Below are positions 32,950-41,326 of a stretch of 64,000 bases of DNA, piece after piece (positions within the stretch are counted from its first letter, which is position 1; every line of letters begins with the position of its first letter). This DNA comes from an uncultured Bacteroidales bacterium. Lineage in GTDB: Bacteria > Bacteroidota > Bacteroidia > Bacteroidales > UBA932. The stretch is taken from NCBI GenBank assembly GCA_934695325.1, contig CAKUVD010000012.1, positions 5,001-69,000 of the forward strand. Reading direction: 5' to 3'. Under the pieces are notes generated by a model that saw nothing but the letters and a program-made list of their open reading frames with translations, had not been told where the DNA came from and did no database searches. Both the position numbers and the translations under genes were made by a program.

Positions 32950-33290
32950 CAGGCGTCGAACTCTTCATCGATGTAGGCGTCTCTGGAAAGAGCCCTCTCA
33001 AGCCTGTCCAGACGGTCGAGCATCTTCGCCCTGGCCTCCTCTTTCACTTCATTGCCCTCCTCGTGCAGGATGTCTTTCAGGTCATCTACCTCCTTGCGGA
33101 GTTTTCCGGCAGTTTTTTTTGCATAGTCATAGGCTTCGCCGGCTTTCTCACGGGCTGTGTCATAGCCCTCTTTCGCCGCATCCTTTATCTTCTTCCGCGT
33201 GACTTCACCCTTGTCAGGAGCGAACAGTATTCCCAGTGCGGCACCGATTGCGGCGCCAGCGATGAATGTGAAGAAAGAATCGTTTCTCAT
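32949..33290 (-). CDS. YtxH-domain membrane protein
   Basis: The 113-residue protein starts with FFTFIAGAAIGAALGILFAP, the glycine-zipper-like YtxH helix, and continues as a coiled coil rich in Lys, Asp and Glu. It leads the three-gene operon with the holin-like protein and a small partner. Such sets respond to stress in many bacteria. Confidence 0.75.
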   Translation of the reverse strand: MRNDSFFTFIAGAAIGAALGILFAPDKGEVTRKKIKDAAKEGYDTAREKAGEAYDYAKKTAGKLRKEVDDLKDILHEEGNEVKEEARAKMLDRLDRLERALSRDAYIDEEFDA

Positions 33291-33380
33291 TTGTCTGTGT
33301 CAATGCGGCTCTATCCTTGCGGCCGTTCCTGGCAGGCAGGCCTCCGCATTTCACGTAAATATAGACATTTCCCGGATAAT

Positions 33381-33422
33381 AAAAAAGAGAGACGGCAAAG
33401 TCGATTACCTTTGCCGTCTCTC
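33381..33422 (-). terminator. Strong terminator after sdhC
   Basis: A perfect 14-bp stem (33387-33400 with 33409-33422) and a leftward tail of six Us from 33381-33386. It shuts off sdhC from downstream genes. Confidence 0.85.
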
Positions 33423-33466
33423 TCGTTCGGACACTGTGTGCCCTTATGTCTTGATTGTCGTAGCCC

Positions 33467-34162
33467 TTATGCGAGGATTCCGTGTGCGTGAAGGAATGCG
33501 TTCACAGCCACAGATGTGAAGATTACCCAGATAAGTGTAGCGACGATGATGCCGATGACCTTGAGTCTCTTCATCCAAGTCTGGTTGTTCCAGCCCACTG
33601 TCTGGAACATACTCCAGAATCCGTGGCAGAGGTGGAACCAGATGGAGCAGAACCATACGATGTAGATGAGGAGTACCCAGATGCTGCTGAATGTCGTCTC
33701 TAGAAGCATATATGGATCTTCAGCCTCTTGTCCGCAGAACTCGAGAAGCTGCATCTTCGCCCAGAAATGTGTCATATGGAAGAAGAGTATTCCGAGGATG
33801 ACGACTCCGAGAACGCACATATTGGTGGCTGACCAGGAGTCTGCCTTAGCCTTGCTGGCTACTTCATAGCGCTTGTAACCTCCGCGTGCCTTTATGTTGT
33901 ACCAGGTGAGGTAGCATCCGTAGAGAATGTGCACGATGATGCCGAGAGCCAGTACCGGAACCATAATGGTCACGATAGGAAGTGACATAAAGTCGCATCC
34001 GAGCTGGAAGAGACCGTCAAAGGCTCCCCATTCTCCGGTGAAGGAATCGATTACTGAAAAGAAATTGATAGTGCCGTGAAGCAGCAGGAACACTACAAGG
34101 AATGCACCGCTGACAGCCTGAATGAACTTTCTCCCTATGGAGTAGTGGAATGCGTTCGCCAT
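33467..34162 (-). CDS. sdhC: Succinate dehydrogenase/fumarate reductase cytochrome b subunit, without neighbouring sdhA/sdhB
   Basis: The 231-residue protein has five membrane helices with haem-binding His candidates in LLLHGTINFF, GIIVHILYG, FFHMTHFW and WFHLCHGFW, as in b558-type subunits that anchor the dehydrogenase. The usual order is cytochrome b, then flavoprotein, then iron-sulfur protein on one transcript. Here a strong terminator follows and the next genes are the envelope operon, so the catalytic subunits are not adjacent. They may lie elsewhere. The ATG is at 34162. Confidence 0.85.
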   Translation of the reverse strand: MANAFHYSIGRKFIQAVSGAFLVVFLLLHGTINFFSVIDSFTGEWGAFDGLFQLGCDFMSLPIVTIMVPVLALGIIVHILYGCYLTWYNIKARGGYKRYEVASKAKADSWSATNMCVLGVVILGILFFHMTHFWAKMQLLEFCGQEAEDPYMLLETTFSSIWVLLIYIVWFCSIWFHLCHGFWSMFQTVGWNNQTWMKRLKVIGIIVATLIWVIFTSVAVNAFLHAHGILA

Positions 34163-34200
34163 TAGTTAATAAAGATTAAAACCATTATTGTTTGTATAGG

Positions 34201-34248
34201 CAAAGATAGGGTGTTTCTTGCAAGTTTCATAATATTTCGATAATTTTG
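34201..34248. promoter_or_regulatory. Divergent promoters between sdhC and pyrH
   Basis: Leftward TATCTTTG (34208-34201) serves sdhC with about 35 nt of leader. Rightward TAATTTTG (34241-34248) serves pyrH, with a -33-like TTG near 34218-34220. Confidence 0.6.
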
Positions 34249-34288
34249 TTTTCTGATCGACTTCTTGAAGAATATACAAATCACAGAT

Positions 34289-34993
34289 ATGTACAAGAGA
34301 GTATTGTTGAAACTCAGCGGCGAAAGTCTTGGCGGACACGCCGGTAAAGGGCTGGATGCGGCCAGCCTCCAGGCTTATGCGGAGGAAATTGCGGCTGCGG
34401 CCAAGGCGGGCCTGCAGATAGCCATCGTAAACGGCGGAGGCAACATCTTCCGCGGCCTCCAGGGTGTCGGCAGTGGTTTCGACCGTGTGGACGGGGACAA
34501 GATGGGTATGCTGGCGACTGTCATAAACTCATTGGCATTGTCTATGTTCATCAAGGAACAGGGTGTGTTCGCCCAGGTGTTCACCGCCACCCCTATGGAA
34601 CCTGTCGCCAAATATTATATGCGGGACGATGCTGTCAGGGTGATGGAAAACGGCGGAGTGGCTCTTATCGCAGGAGGCACCGGCAACCCGTTCTTCACGA
34701 CTGACTCAGGTGCCGCTCTCAGGGCGTTGGAAATCGGTGCGGACGCTCTTCTTAAGGGTACTCGCGTGGATGGTGTATATACTGCCGACCCTGAGAAGGA
34801 TCCATCTGCCGTCAAGTATGACGAACTCACTTTCGACCAGGCCATAAGCGGTCATCTTAAAGTGATGGATCAGACTGCGTTCGCTCTCTGCAGCGAGGGC
34901 AATATGCCTATCATTGTGTTCGATATGAATTGTAAAGGTAATCTTACCCGTCTCCTGAACGGCGAAAAGGTAGGAACCCTTGTACACGTATAA
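34289..34993 (+). CDS. pyrH: UMP kinase
   Basis: MYKRVLLKLSGESLGG at 34289 is the standard start; a TTG eight codons upstream is rejected. The enzyme phosphorylates UMP with ATP. Motifs include NGGGNIFRG near residue 47 and GTGNPFFTTDSGAALRALEI near residue 130, typical of the amino acid kinase fold. The gene is followed 17 bp later by frr, a common pair. Confidence 0.95.
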   Translation: MYKRVLLKLSGESLGGHAGKGLDAASLQAYAEEIAAAAKAGLQIAIVNGGGNIFRGLQGVGSGFDRVDGDKMGMLATVINSLALSMFIKEQGVFAQVFTATPMEPVAKYYMRDDAVRVMENGGVALIAGGTGNPFFTTDSGAALRALEIGADALLKGTRVDGVYTADPEKDPSAVKYDELTFDQAISGHLKVMDQTAFALCSEGNMPIIVFDMNCKGNLTRLLNGEKVGTLVHV

Positions 34994-35010
34994 CCAAAAA
35001 AACAAATACT

Positions 35011-35577
35011 ATGTTACCAAGAGTAAAAGAGATTGTCACAGAAGCTGACAAGAAGATGAAAGAGGCCGTGACATTTCTTGAAGAAGACCTCAAGACATAT
35101 CGCGTGGGCAAGGCTAACCCGTCTGTCCTCAATAATGTAGTGGTGGACTACTATGGCTCGGCTACACCGGTTCCGCAGGTGGCTTCCGTCACCGCGCCGG
35201 ATGCGAAGACCATCCTTATCCAGCCGTGGGAGAAAAGTATGATCCAGAAGATCGAGAAGGCCATTATGGACGCCAACATCGGCCTCACTCCTCAGAACAA
35301 CGGCGAGCAGATCCGCTGCAACATCCCGCCTCTTACTGAAGACCGCAGAAAGGAACTCATCAAGAAGGCAAGGACTGCCGGCGAGAACTCCAAGGTGGTT
35401 GTCCGCAATGCTCGCCGTGACGCTGTAGACCTCCTGAAGAAGGCTCAGAAGAACGAAGGCCTTCCTGAGGATGCGGAGAAAGAGGGCGAGGACGAGGTTC
35501 AGAAAGTGACCGATAAGAATGTGAAGGAAATAGACGCTCTTATCGCCGCTAAGGAAAAAGATATTATGACGGTATAG
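35011..35577 (+). CDS. frr: Ribosome recycling factor
   Basis: The 188-residue protein shows the family core: VGKANPSVLNNVVVDYYGSA near residue 32, ILIQPWEKSMIQKIEKAI near 69 and LTEDRRKELIKKARTAGENS near 110. It splits post-termination ribosomes with EF-G. Co-transcribed with pyrH. Confidence 0.95.
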   Translation: MLPRVKEIVTEADKKMKEAVTFLEEDLKTYRVGKANPSVLNNVVVDYYGSATPVPQVASVTAPDAKTILIQPWEKSMIQKIEKAIMDANIGLTPQNNGEQIRCNIPPLTEDRRKELIKKARTAGENSKVVVRNARRDAVDLLKKAQKNEGLPEDAEKEGEDEVQKVTDKNVKEIDALIAAKEKDIMTV

Positions 35578-35597
35578 GAATTTACGTTCCGAATGCC

Positions 35598-35605
35598 TAT
35601 ATTTG
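35598..35605 (+). promoter_or_regulatory. -7 box of the aromatic operon leader
   Basis: TATATTTG at 35598-35605, start site near 35610. The -33 box is degenerate, inside the frr 3' end. Confidence 0.65.
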
Positions 35606-35612
35606 TTCCGTT

Positions 35613-35666
35613 ATGATACAGACTCGATTTACATACTCCTATTATTACTTTTATCCGAAAAGATAA
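35613..35666 (+). CDS. Phe/Tyr-rich leader peptide of the aromatic operon
   Basis: ATG at 35613 encodes MIQTRFTYSYYYFYPKR (17 residues), seven of which are Phe or Tyr. It lies just after the promoter and before a terminator, the arrangement of an amino acid attenuator. When charged tRNA-Phe or tRNA-Tyr is scarce the ribosome would stall here and prevent the terminator from forming. The segment CAGACTCG...CATACTCC in the coding part can pair with GGAGTCGTATG...GAGTC downstream (35675-35695), giving the alternative stem. Confidence 0.8.
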   Translation: MIQTRFTYSYYYFYPKR

Positions 35667-35728
35667 AGGTCCGGGAGTCGTATGGTTGAGTCATAATCGG
35701 GAATATTTATTCGATATTGATATTTGGG

Positions 35729-35759
35729 CTGCCTGGATGAATATCCGGGCAGTTTTTTT
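35729..35759 (+). terminator. Attenuator terminator
   Basis: CTGCCTGGAT (35729-35738), loop GAAT, ATCCGGGCAG (35743-35752), then seven Ts, 70 bp before the prephenate dehydratase start. Confidence 0.85.
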
Positions 35760-35829
35760 AGATGCTGTCTAAAATTATTCATCGGAGACTTCGAGGTGAT
35801 AGATTCAGACAGACCTTTATGATGTTAAA

Positions 35830-36672
35830 ATGAAGAAAAAGATAGCGATACAGGGATTTCACGGATGCTTTCACGAACAGGCGGCCGACCTATGGTACAG
35901 GAAGAATGAGGAGACAGAAGTGGAGATAGTCGAGTGCTCCACGTTCGAGGGACTGTACGATGCCATAAGAAAAGGCGAGGCTGACGCTGCCGTGATGGCT
36001 GTGGAGAACACGATATCCGGAGGACTCCTCCCTAATCTGGAACTTCTCCGCCAGAACCCTGTCAAGGTGAAAGGGGAGGTGTATCTGCAGATACATCAGA
36101 ATCTTATGGCTCTGCCGGGACAGACGTTGAAGGACATCCAAGAAGTACATACCCATTATATGGCGATCAACCAGACCAGGCGCTTCTTCGAGACTGAATG
36201 CCCCTGGATACGTATGGTGGAATCTGAGGACACGGCGAAAAGCGCCGCTGAAGTGGCCGGACGCGGACTTATGGGCGTAGGGGCTGTCGCCTCCTCATTC
36301 GCCGCGGAGTGCTTCGGCCTGGAGATATTGAGGAAGGACATCGAGACATACAGGCAGAACTATACACGCTTCCTTGTCCTGGACGACAGCATCTCTGTGC
36401 CCGAGAGCAAGATAGACAAGGCGTCGATATGCTTCACATTGCCTCATACCCCAGGCTCTCTGGCCCACGTGCTGACGATATGGTCTTTCTACGGGATGAA
36501 CCTCACGAGGATCCAGTCACTGCCCATACCTGGGCGAGAATGGCAGTATTTCTTCTATGCTGACATCTCATTCCGGAGCTATGAGCGTTATAGTCAAGCG
36601 CTTGCGGCTGTCCGTCCCCTTATGGAGGATATGAACATATTAGGTGAATACACATCAGCGATGGCATTATGA
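35830..36672 (+). CDS. pheA: Prephenate dehydratase
   Basis: The 280-residue protein turns prephenate into phenylpyruvate for phenylalanine synthesis. The substrate site shows NYTRFLVLD near 177-185 and VENTISGGLLPNLELL near 58-73. The C-terminal ACT domain (from about 200, SICFTLPHTPGSLAHVLTIW) is the phenylalanine sensor. It lacks a chorismate mutase domain, which is instead fused to the DAHP synthase three genes on. First structural gene of the attenuated operon. Confidence 0.95.
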   Translation: MKKKIAIQGFHGCFHEQAADLWYRKNEETEVEIVECSTFEGLYDAIRKGEADAAVMAVENTISGGLLPNLELLRQNPVKVKGEVYLQIHQNLMALPGQTLKDIQEVHTHYMAINQTRRFFETECPWIRMVESEDTAKSAAEVAGRGLMGVGAVASSFAAECFGLEILRKDIETYRQNYTRFLVLDDSISVPESKIDKASICFTLPHTPGSLAHVLTIWSFYGMNLTRIQSLPIPGREWQYFFYADISFRSYERYSQALAAVRPLMEDMNILGEYTSAMAL

Positions 36673-37955
36673 TAATAGAACCAGCAATCCGGACGCAGTC
36701 TGTCCGGGAGTATTATTTCTCCCGTAAACTCAAGGAGATAGGCCGTATGAACGAGGCCTTGGCAAAGGAGGGCCGTCCGACAGTGATCAATCTCGGCATA
36801 GGCGCCCCGGACGGGATGCCGCCCGAGGCTGCCGTGGAGGAGCTGCGCCGTTCAGCGGCGGATACGCACAGCCACGCATATCAGAGTTACATAGGAATAC
36901 CGGCGTTGCGACAGGCCTTCGCCGGATGGTATTCCAGGTATTATGGGGTGACATTGTCTCCTGACGGGGAGATTCAGCCTCTGTTCGGCTCCAAGGAGGG
37001 GATACTCCTGATAAGCCTCGCATTCGTGAATCCTGGAGACAAGGTATTGGTGCCGGATCCTGGATATCCGACATATACGTCCGCATCCAGACTGGCCGGT
37101 GCAGAGATTGTCACGTATGACCTGAAGGCGGAGAACGGGTGGCAGCCGGACTTCGATACGCTTGAGTCAATGGATCTCTCCGGGGTGAAGATAATGTGGA
37201 CGAACTATCCTAATATGCCGACCGGAGCGAAGGCCACACCCGAACTCTACCGCAGGCTCGTGGATTTCGGAAGGCGGCATAAGGTTCTGATTGTCAATGA
37301 TAATCCATATAGTTTCATCCTTAACGACACTCCACTTTCCATCCTATCAGCAGCTGGAGCCAAAGAGTGTTGTATGGAACTGAACTCACTGTCAAAGGCT
37401 CATAATATGTCAGGGTGGCGTATCGGGATGTTGGCCGGGGACAGGGCTCTGGTGGCAGAGGTCCTTAAAGTGAAGAGCCAGATGGACTCGGGAATGTTCA
37501 AGCCGATGCAGCTGGCTGCCGTCAAGGCTCTGGAGCAGGGACCGGAATGGTTCAGTTCTCTGAATGAGGAATACTCGCGCCGCAAGCTGGCTGCCGGAAG
37601 AATCTTCGACCTGCTCGGTGTGGAGTACGACCGAGGCTCCAGCGGTCTGTTCCTATGGGGGCGCATCGATGAGGGCAATATTTTTCTGAGCGATCCGGAG
37701 TCTTCCTTCCCCTACGGTGAGTGCGACACATCATCCGGTGATGGAGTCCGCGGTGAGGCCGACAGCAAGAAAAGCCTCGGCGAAGTGCTCTCTGACAGGC
37801 TGCTGTATGGTGCCGGAGTGTTCATCACCCCTGGATTCATCTTCGGCAGGAACGGACGTGACTACATACGGATTTCTCTTTGTGCAAAGCCGGAGGTCCT
37901 GGACGAGGCTGCACGCCGCATACTGAATCATATAAAGACAAGAAATAATGAATAA
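36669..37955 (+). CDS. Class I/II aminotransferase, probably aromatic
   Basis: The 428-residue PLP enzyme overlaps pheA by ATGA. The PLP lysine lies in LNSLSKAHNMSGWRIG near residue 241. Substrate motifs NLGIGAPDGMPP and WTNYPNMPTGA are normal for this family. In this operon it probably aminates phenylpyruvate and 4-hydroxyphenylpyruvate to phenylalanine and tyrosine. An insertion near residue 340-370 rich in Ser and Asp is unusual. Confidence 0.85.
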   Translation: MIIEPAIRTQSVREYYFSRKLKEIGRMNEALAKEGRPTVINLGIGAPDGMPPEAAVEELRRSAADTHSHAYQSYIGIPALRQAFAGWYSRYYGVTLSPDGEIQPLFGSKEGILLISLAFVNPGDKVLVPDPGYPTYTSASRLAGAEIVTYDLKAENGWQPDFDTLESMDLSGVKIMWTNYPNMPTGAKATPELYRRLVDFGRRHKVLIVNDNPYSFILNDTPLSILSAAGAKECCMELNSLSKAHNMSGWRIGMLAGDRALVAEVLKVKSQMDSGMFKPMQLAAVKALEQGPEWFSSLNEEYSRRKLAAGRIFDLLGVEYDRGSSGLFLWGRIDEGNIFLSDPESSFPYGECDTSSGDGVRGEADSKKSLGEVLSDRLLYGAGVFITPGFIFGRNGRDYIRISLCAKPEVLDEAARRILNHIKTRNNE

Positions 37956-38820
37956 TACAGATGGACATATAGTCGCTGTCGTAGGACTCGGCCTCATCGG
38001 CGGTTCTATGGCGATTGACCTTAGGCGCCGCGGCTTCGCCTCGCGAATCATAGGCGTGGAAAAGGACAGGGTCAATGCCGCTGCGGCGGAAAAGATAGGT
38101 CTGGCGGATGAAATCCTGCCTCTGAAAGATGCCGTGACACAGGCTGATATCGTGGTGGTGGCCGTCCCGGTGGGCGCCGCCGTCAATATGCTTCCGTCGA
38201 TCCTGGATATGTTCCGCGATATGGGTGGAGCGGAGAAGATAGTCATTGACACGTGCTCCACCAAGGGGCAGATTGTCAGGAGTGTACACTATCATCCGTT
38301 CAGGTCCCGATATGTGGCGACTCATCCTATGGCCGGTACTGAGTATTCCGGTCCCTGGGCAGCGATGCCGAACCTCTTTGACGGGCGGGCGTGCATCTTC
38401 GCGAACAGCGAAGAGTCTGACCCGAAAGCGGTCAGCATAATCGGCCGGCTATATGAAACGCTCAATATGAGACCTATATATATGAATGCGGACAGCCACG
38501 ACATTCATACGGCCTATGTGTCTCATATATCTCACGTGACGTCATTCGCATTGGCCCTGACAGTCCTGGACAAGGAGAAGGACGAGAAGCATATCTTCGA
38601 CCTCGCGTCCGGAGGCTTTTCCTCCACGGTCCGTCTGGCGAAGAGCAATGCTGATATGTGGGTGCCGATCCTTACCCAGAATAGGGACAATGTTCTTCAG
38701 GTCATTGATACATATATAGATAAAATGCGCCAGTTCAGGGATGCCATCGCCGACTATGATTCGGACGGCATACGTGGACTTATAGATGAGGCGAACAAGA
38801 TAAAGAGAATAATAAGATAA
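37948..38820 (+). CDS. tyrA: Prephenate dehydrogenase
   Basis: The 290-residue enzyme starts with VGLGLIGGSMAIDL, the NAD(P)-binding fold. It oxidises prephenate to 4-hydroxyphenylpyruvate for tyrosine. Conserved histidine regions are THPMAGTEYSGPWAAM near 130 and YVSHISHVTSFALAL near 190. It overlaps the aminotransferase by 8 bp. Confidence 0.9.
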   Translation: MNNTDGHIVAVVGLGLIGGSMAIDLRRRGFASRIIGVEKDRVNAAAAEKIGLADEILPLKDAVTQADIVVVAVPVGAAVNMLPSILDMFRDMGGAEKIVIDTCSTKGQIVRSVHYHPFRSRYVATHPMAGTEYSGPWAAMPNLFDGRACIFANSEESDPKAVSIIGRLYETLNMRPIYMNADSHDIHTAYVSHISHVTSFALALTVLDKEKDEKHIFDLASGGFSSTVRLAKSNADMWVPILTQNRDNVLQVIDTYIDKMRQFRDAIADYDSDGIRGLIDEANKIKRIIR

Positions 38821-38828
38821 TAACAGAT

Positions 38829-39923
38829 ATGGAAACAAAGCTAGATCTTATACCGGTGGAGAAATGGGGACTTTTCCCGGAAGGCCGTAAGCCGCTTCTG
38901 ATTGCCGGGCCGTGCAGCGCCGAGTCGGAAGTGCAGGTTATGCAGACGGCCAGGGGCTTGAAGGCCGCCGGTGTCAATGTCTTAAGGGCGGGAATCTGGA
39001 AACCGCGCACTCATCCTAACAATTTCGAGGGAATCGGTACCCCGGGGCTCAAATGGCTTCAGAGGGTGAGGAATGAACTCGGAATGAAAGTGGCCACTGA
39101 AGTGGCGAGCGAGAAGCATATCTTCGACTGTCTCAAGTTTGGCGTGGATATGGTGTGGATAGGCGCCAGGACGACCGCCAATCCTTTCCTTGTGCAGGAA
39201 ATCGCTGATGCTCTGAAAGATACAGATATTCCTGTGCTGGTCAAGAACCCGGTAAACCCTGACATTGACCTGTGGATAGGTGCATTGGAAAGACTTAATC
39301 AGGCAGGCGTCAAGAAGTTGGGTGTCATCCATCGCGGCTTCTCCACAAGCGAGAAGATACAGTATAGGAACCTTCCGGGCTGGCAGCTTGCCGTGGAGCT
39401 GCGTACTCGCTATCCAGAGATGCCTTTCTTCGCGGATCCGAGCCATATGGGTGGCGACAGGAAGTTCCTGCACGAACTTTCGCAGAGGGCGCTGGACCTG
39501 GGGCTGGACGGCCTGATGATAGAATCACACTGCGACCCATCCTGCGCTATGAGCGATGCCAAGCAACAGGTCACGCCGGAGGAATTCAAGGAACTGATTG
39601 CAGGGCTGAAGGTGCGTGAGGCTGATTCTGACAGTCCTGAGTACAAGGAGAACATCGACCAGCTCAGGGCCCAGATAGACATCATCGACGAGAACCTTCT
39701 CTATATCCTGAGCACGAGGATGAATGTCAGCCGCAGCATCGGGCGCTACAAGAAAGAGCATAACATAGCCATCCTGCAGACTTCGAGATGGGATGCCGTG
39801 CTTTCACAGATGATAGAAAAAGCGAAAGCCTATGGGCTCTCCGAGGAGTTCATATCGGTGGTATTCAATGCTATACACGAGGAGTCCGTGCAAGAGCAGA
39901 ATAAGATACTGTCAGATAAATAG
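38829..39923 (+). CDS. aroF: DAHP synthase fused to chorismate mutase
   Basis: The 364-residue protein has an N-terminal KDO8P-type DAHP synthase: LLIAGPCSAESEVQVMQTA near 17, GIWKPRTHPNNFEGIG near 55 and DPSHMGGDRKFL near 206, with metal ligands. From about residue 275 an AroQ-type chorismate mutase follows (IDQLRAQIDIIDENLLYILS; MNVSRSIGRYKKEHNIAIL). It opens the shikimate pathway and converts chorismate to prephenate, feeding the other three enzymes. The fusion lets the mutase domain sense pathway products. Confidence 0.95.
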   Translation: METKLDLIPVEKWGLFPEGRKPLLIAGPCSAESEVQVMQTARGLKAAGVNVLRAGIWKPRTHPNNFEGIGTPGLKWLQRVRNELGMKVATEVASEKHIFDCLKFGVDMVWIGARTTANPFLVQEIADALKDTDIPVLVKNPVNPDIDLWIGALERLNQAGVKKLGVIHRGFSTSEKIQYRNLPGWQLAVELRTRYPEMPFFADPSHMGGDRKFLHELSQRALDLGLDGLMIESHCDPSCAMSDAKQQVTPEEFKELIAGLKVREADSDSPEYKENIDQLRAQIDIIDENLLYILSTRMNVSRSIGRYKKEHNIAILQTSRWDAVLSQMIEKAKAYGLSEEFISVVFNAIHEESVQEQNKILSDK

Positions 39924-39933
39924 GGCTGAGAAT

Positions 39934-39991
39934 CTGTTTAAATTTATGTCGAAAATCCACCATAAATTTCTGTTGAATAAAATTCAAACAG
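39934..39991. terminator. Bidirectional hairpin between aroF and lpxK
   Basis: AAATTTATG (39940-39948) with CATAAATTT (39961-39969), flanked by CTGTTT and AAACAG. It lies between convergent genes. Confidence 0.55.
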
Positions 39992-39994
39992 CTT

Positions 39995-41134
39995 CTAAGA
40001 GAAATTCGCGAGGGCATCGAGGAGGGTCTTTTCAAAGATGTCCTTCTCGTGCTCCGAAAGGAAGTGGACTTCGATAGGTGTCTGGAACATTCTCTTCTGG
40101 AGTGTTTCAGGCATTTTCCTATAGCTTCTGAGACGCTGGCTGTCCTTCTCGGTGGTCGCTATCAATGCTGTCGGCCATTTGACCGTGGCTCTTGCTATCC
40201 TTCTGATATCTAAGGCCGTATATTTATGATGGTCGTTGAACTTGAAATGCTTTACTATGCTGTACGTGTCGCTGAGATATCTTTTAAGCGGAGTGTCAGA
40301 TGCGATTCCTGACACGAGAATAAGGTTATGTGAGTAGATGTATCTCTTGTCTTCGTCCTCGAACACTGGTTCGAGCGGGCAGTATCTGATGGCTGTGAAG
40401 AGGACGGTCATCTTCTTTCCGTCCTTTGTCGTTCCCTGGCAGGTCTCTATGCTGTAGTTGCTTATTTCCAAAGACTTGGCCCATTCAATCTTCTCCCAGT
40501 TTTCCATATATGGCGGGCATTTCGTGACGATGATGATGTTCGCGTGGAGAAGTCTCTCCGGGAGGTCTCTCAGTCTTCCGAACGGAAGGAGGCAGTCGGT
40601 GCTTACAGGCCTGTTATAATCGACCAGGACAATGTTGAAGTGGGCCTGGAGCGACCTGTACTGGAATGCGTCGTCCAGGACGATCAGTTCCGGGGCCTGG
40701 ATGTCTTTGTGGACGCATTTCCTGGCTTTCTTGGATGTGTTCAGCAGATCTGGGTGAAGGAGAAAATCGCATCCCTCCACTCTCGTCCGATCCACGGCTA
40801 CAGTGACGTCCGGGAACTTGCGCTTTATCTGAAGCGGCTCGTCGCCGGCGAAAGATGATGAGTCTGAGGTCAGTATCTGCTGGAATCCGCTGCTGTTTCG
40901 CTTGTGCCCGCGTGAGAGTACGGCGATATGCTTGTCTTTCCACTGTTCGCTGGCCAGCAGCGTCCTGAGAATCATTTCTGTGTGAGGAGTCTTGCCGGTG
41001 CCGCCTGCGGCAATGTTGCCGACGCAGATGGTCGGGACACTGCATCTATGCACCTTGTACACCCCATTGTCATATAGGGCGTGCCTGATTTTCAAGGTCA
41101 GATAATATGGCGCTAACAATATCCTTCTAAGCAT
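39995..41134 (-). CDS. lpxK: Tetraacyldisaccharide 4'-kinase
   Basis: The 379-residue inner membrane enzyme phosphorylates the lipid A precursor. The Walker A is GNIAAGGTGKTPHTEMILRT near residue 39. LIVLDDAFQYR near 153 and the downstream DYNRPVSTDCLLPFGRLRDL are family signatures. A TTG three codons upstream (41143) lies inside the promoter box, so the ATG at 41134 is the true start. A -7 box TATATTTG at 41148-41141 leaves almost no leader, so translation is probably leaderless. Confidence 0.9.
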   Translation of the reverse strand: MLRRILLAPYYLTLKIRHALYDNGVYKVHRCSVPTICVGNIAAGGTGKTPHTEMILRTLLASEQWKDKHIAVLSRGHKRNSSGFQQILTSDSSSFAGDEPLQIKRKFPDVTVAVDRTRVEGCDFLLHPDLLNTSKKARKCVHKDIQAPELIVLDDAFQYRSLQAHFNIVLVDYNRPVSTDCLLPFGRLRDLPERLLHANIIIVTKCPPYMENWEKIEWAKSLEISNYSIETCQGTTKDGKKMTVLFTAIRYCPLEPVFEDEDKRYIYSHNLILVSGIASDTPLKRYLSDTYSIVKHFKFNDHHKYTALDIRRIARATVKWPTALIATTEKDSQRLRSYRKMPETLQKRMFQTPIEVHFLSEHEKDIFEKTLLDALANFS

Positions 41135-41140
41135 AGTGTG

Positions 41141-41148
41141 CAAATATA
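41141..41148 (-). promoter_or_regulatory. -7 box of lpxK
   Basis: TATATTTG read leftward. The predicted start site is within a few bases of the lpxK ATG at 41134. Confidence 0.6.
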
Positions 41149-41270
41149 GTGAAAGCCGAGAGAAGTAGGAAATTTTTTTTCATACTTCCGAGGCGCATCC
41201 TATATCAGCCTCGCCAGCCTGGCAAATCGTGGACTTACCCTAGAGCGCACTACACGGAGACGCAAAAAAA

Positions 41271-41296
41271 GAATGGCCAGAAATTTCTGGTCATTC
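41271..41296 (-). terminator. Terminator of pfkA
   Basis: An imperfect 26-bp palindrome (GAATGGCCAGAAA / TTTCTGGTCATTC) followed leftward by seven Us. Confidence 0.8.
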
Positions 41297-41326
41297 CCAT
41301 AACTCATCCGCATTGCCCCACGCCTG

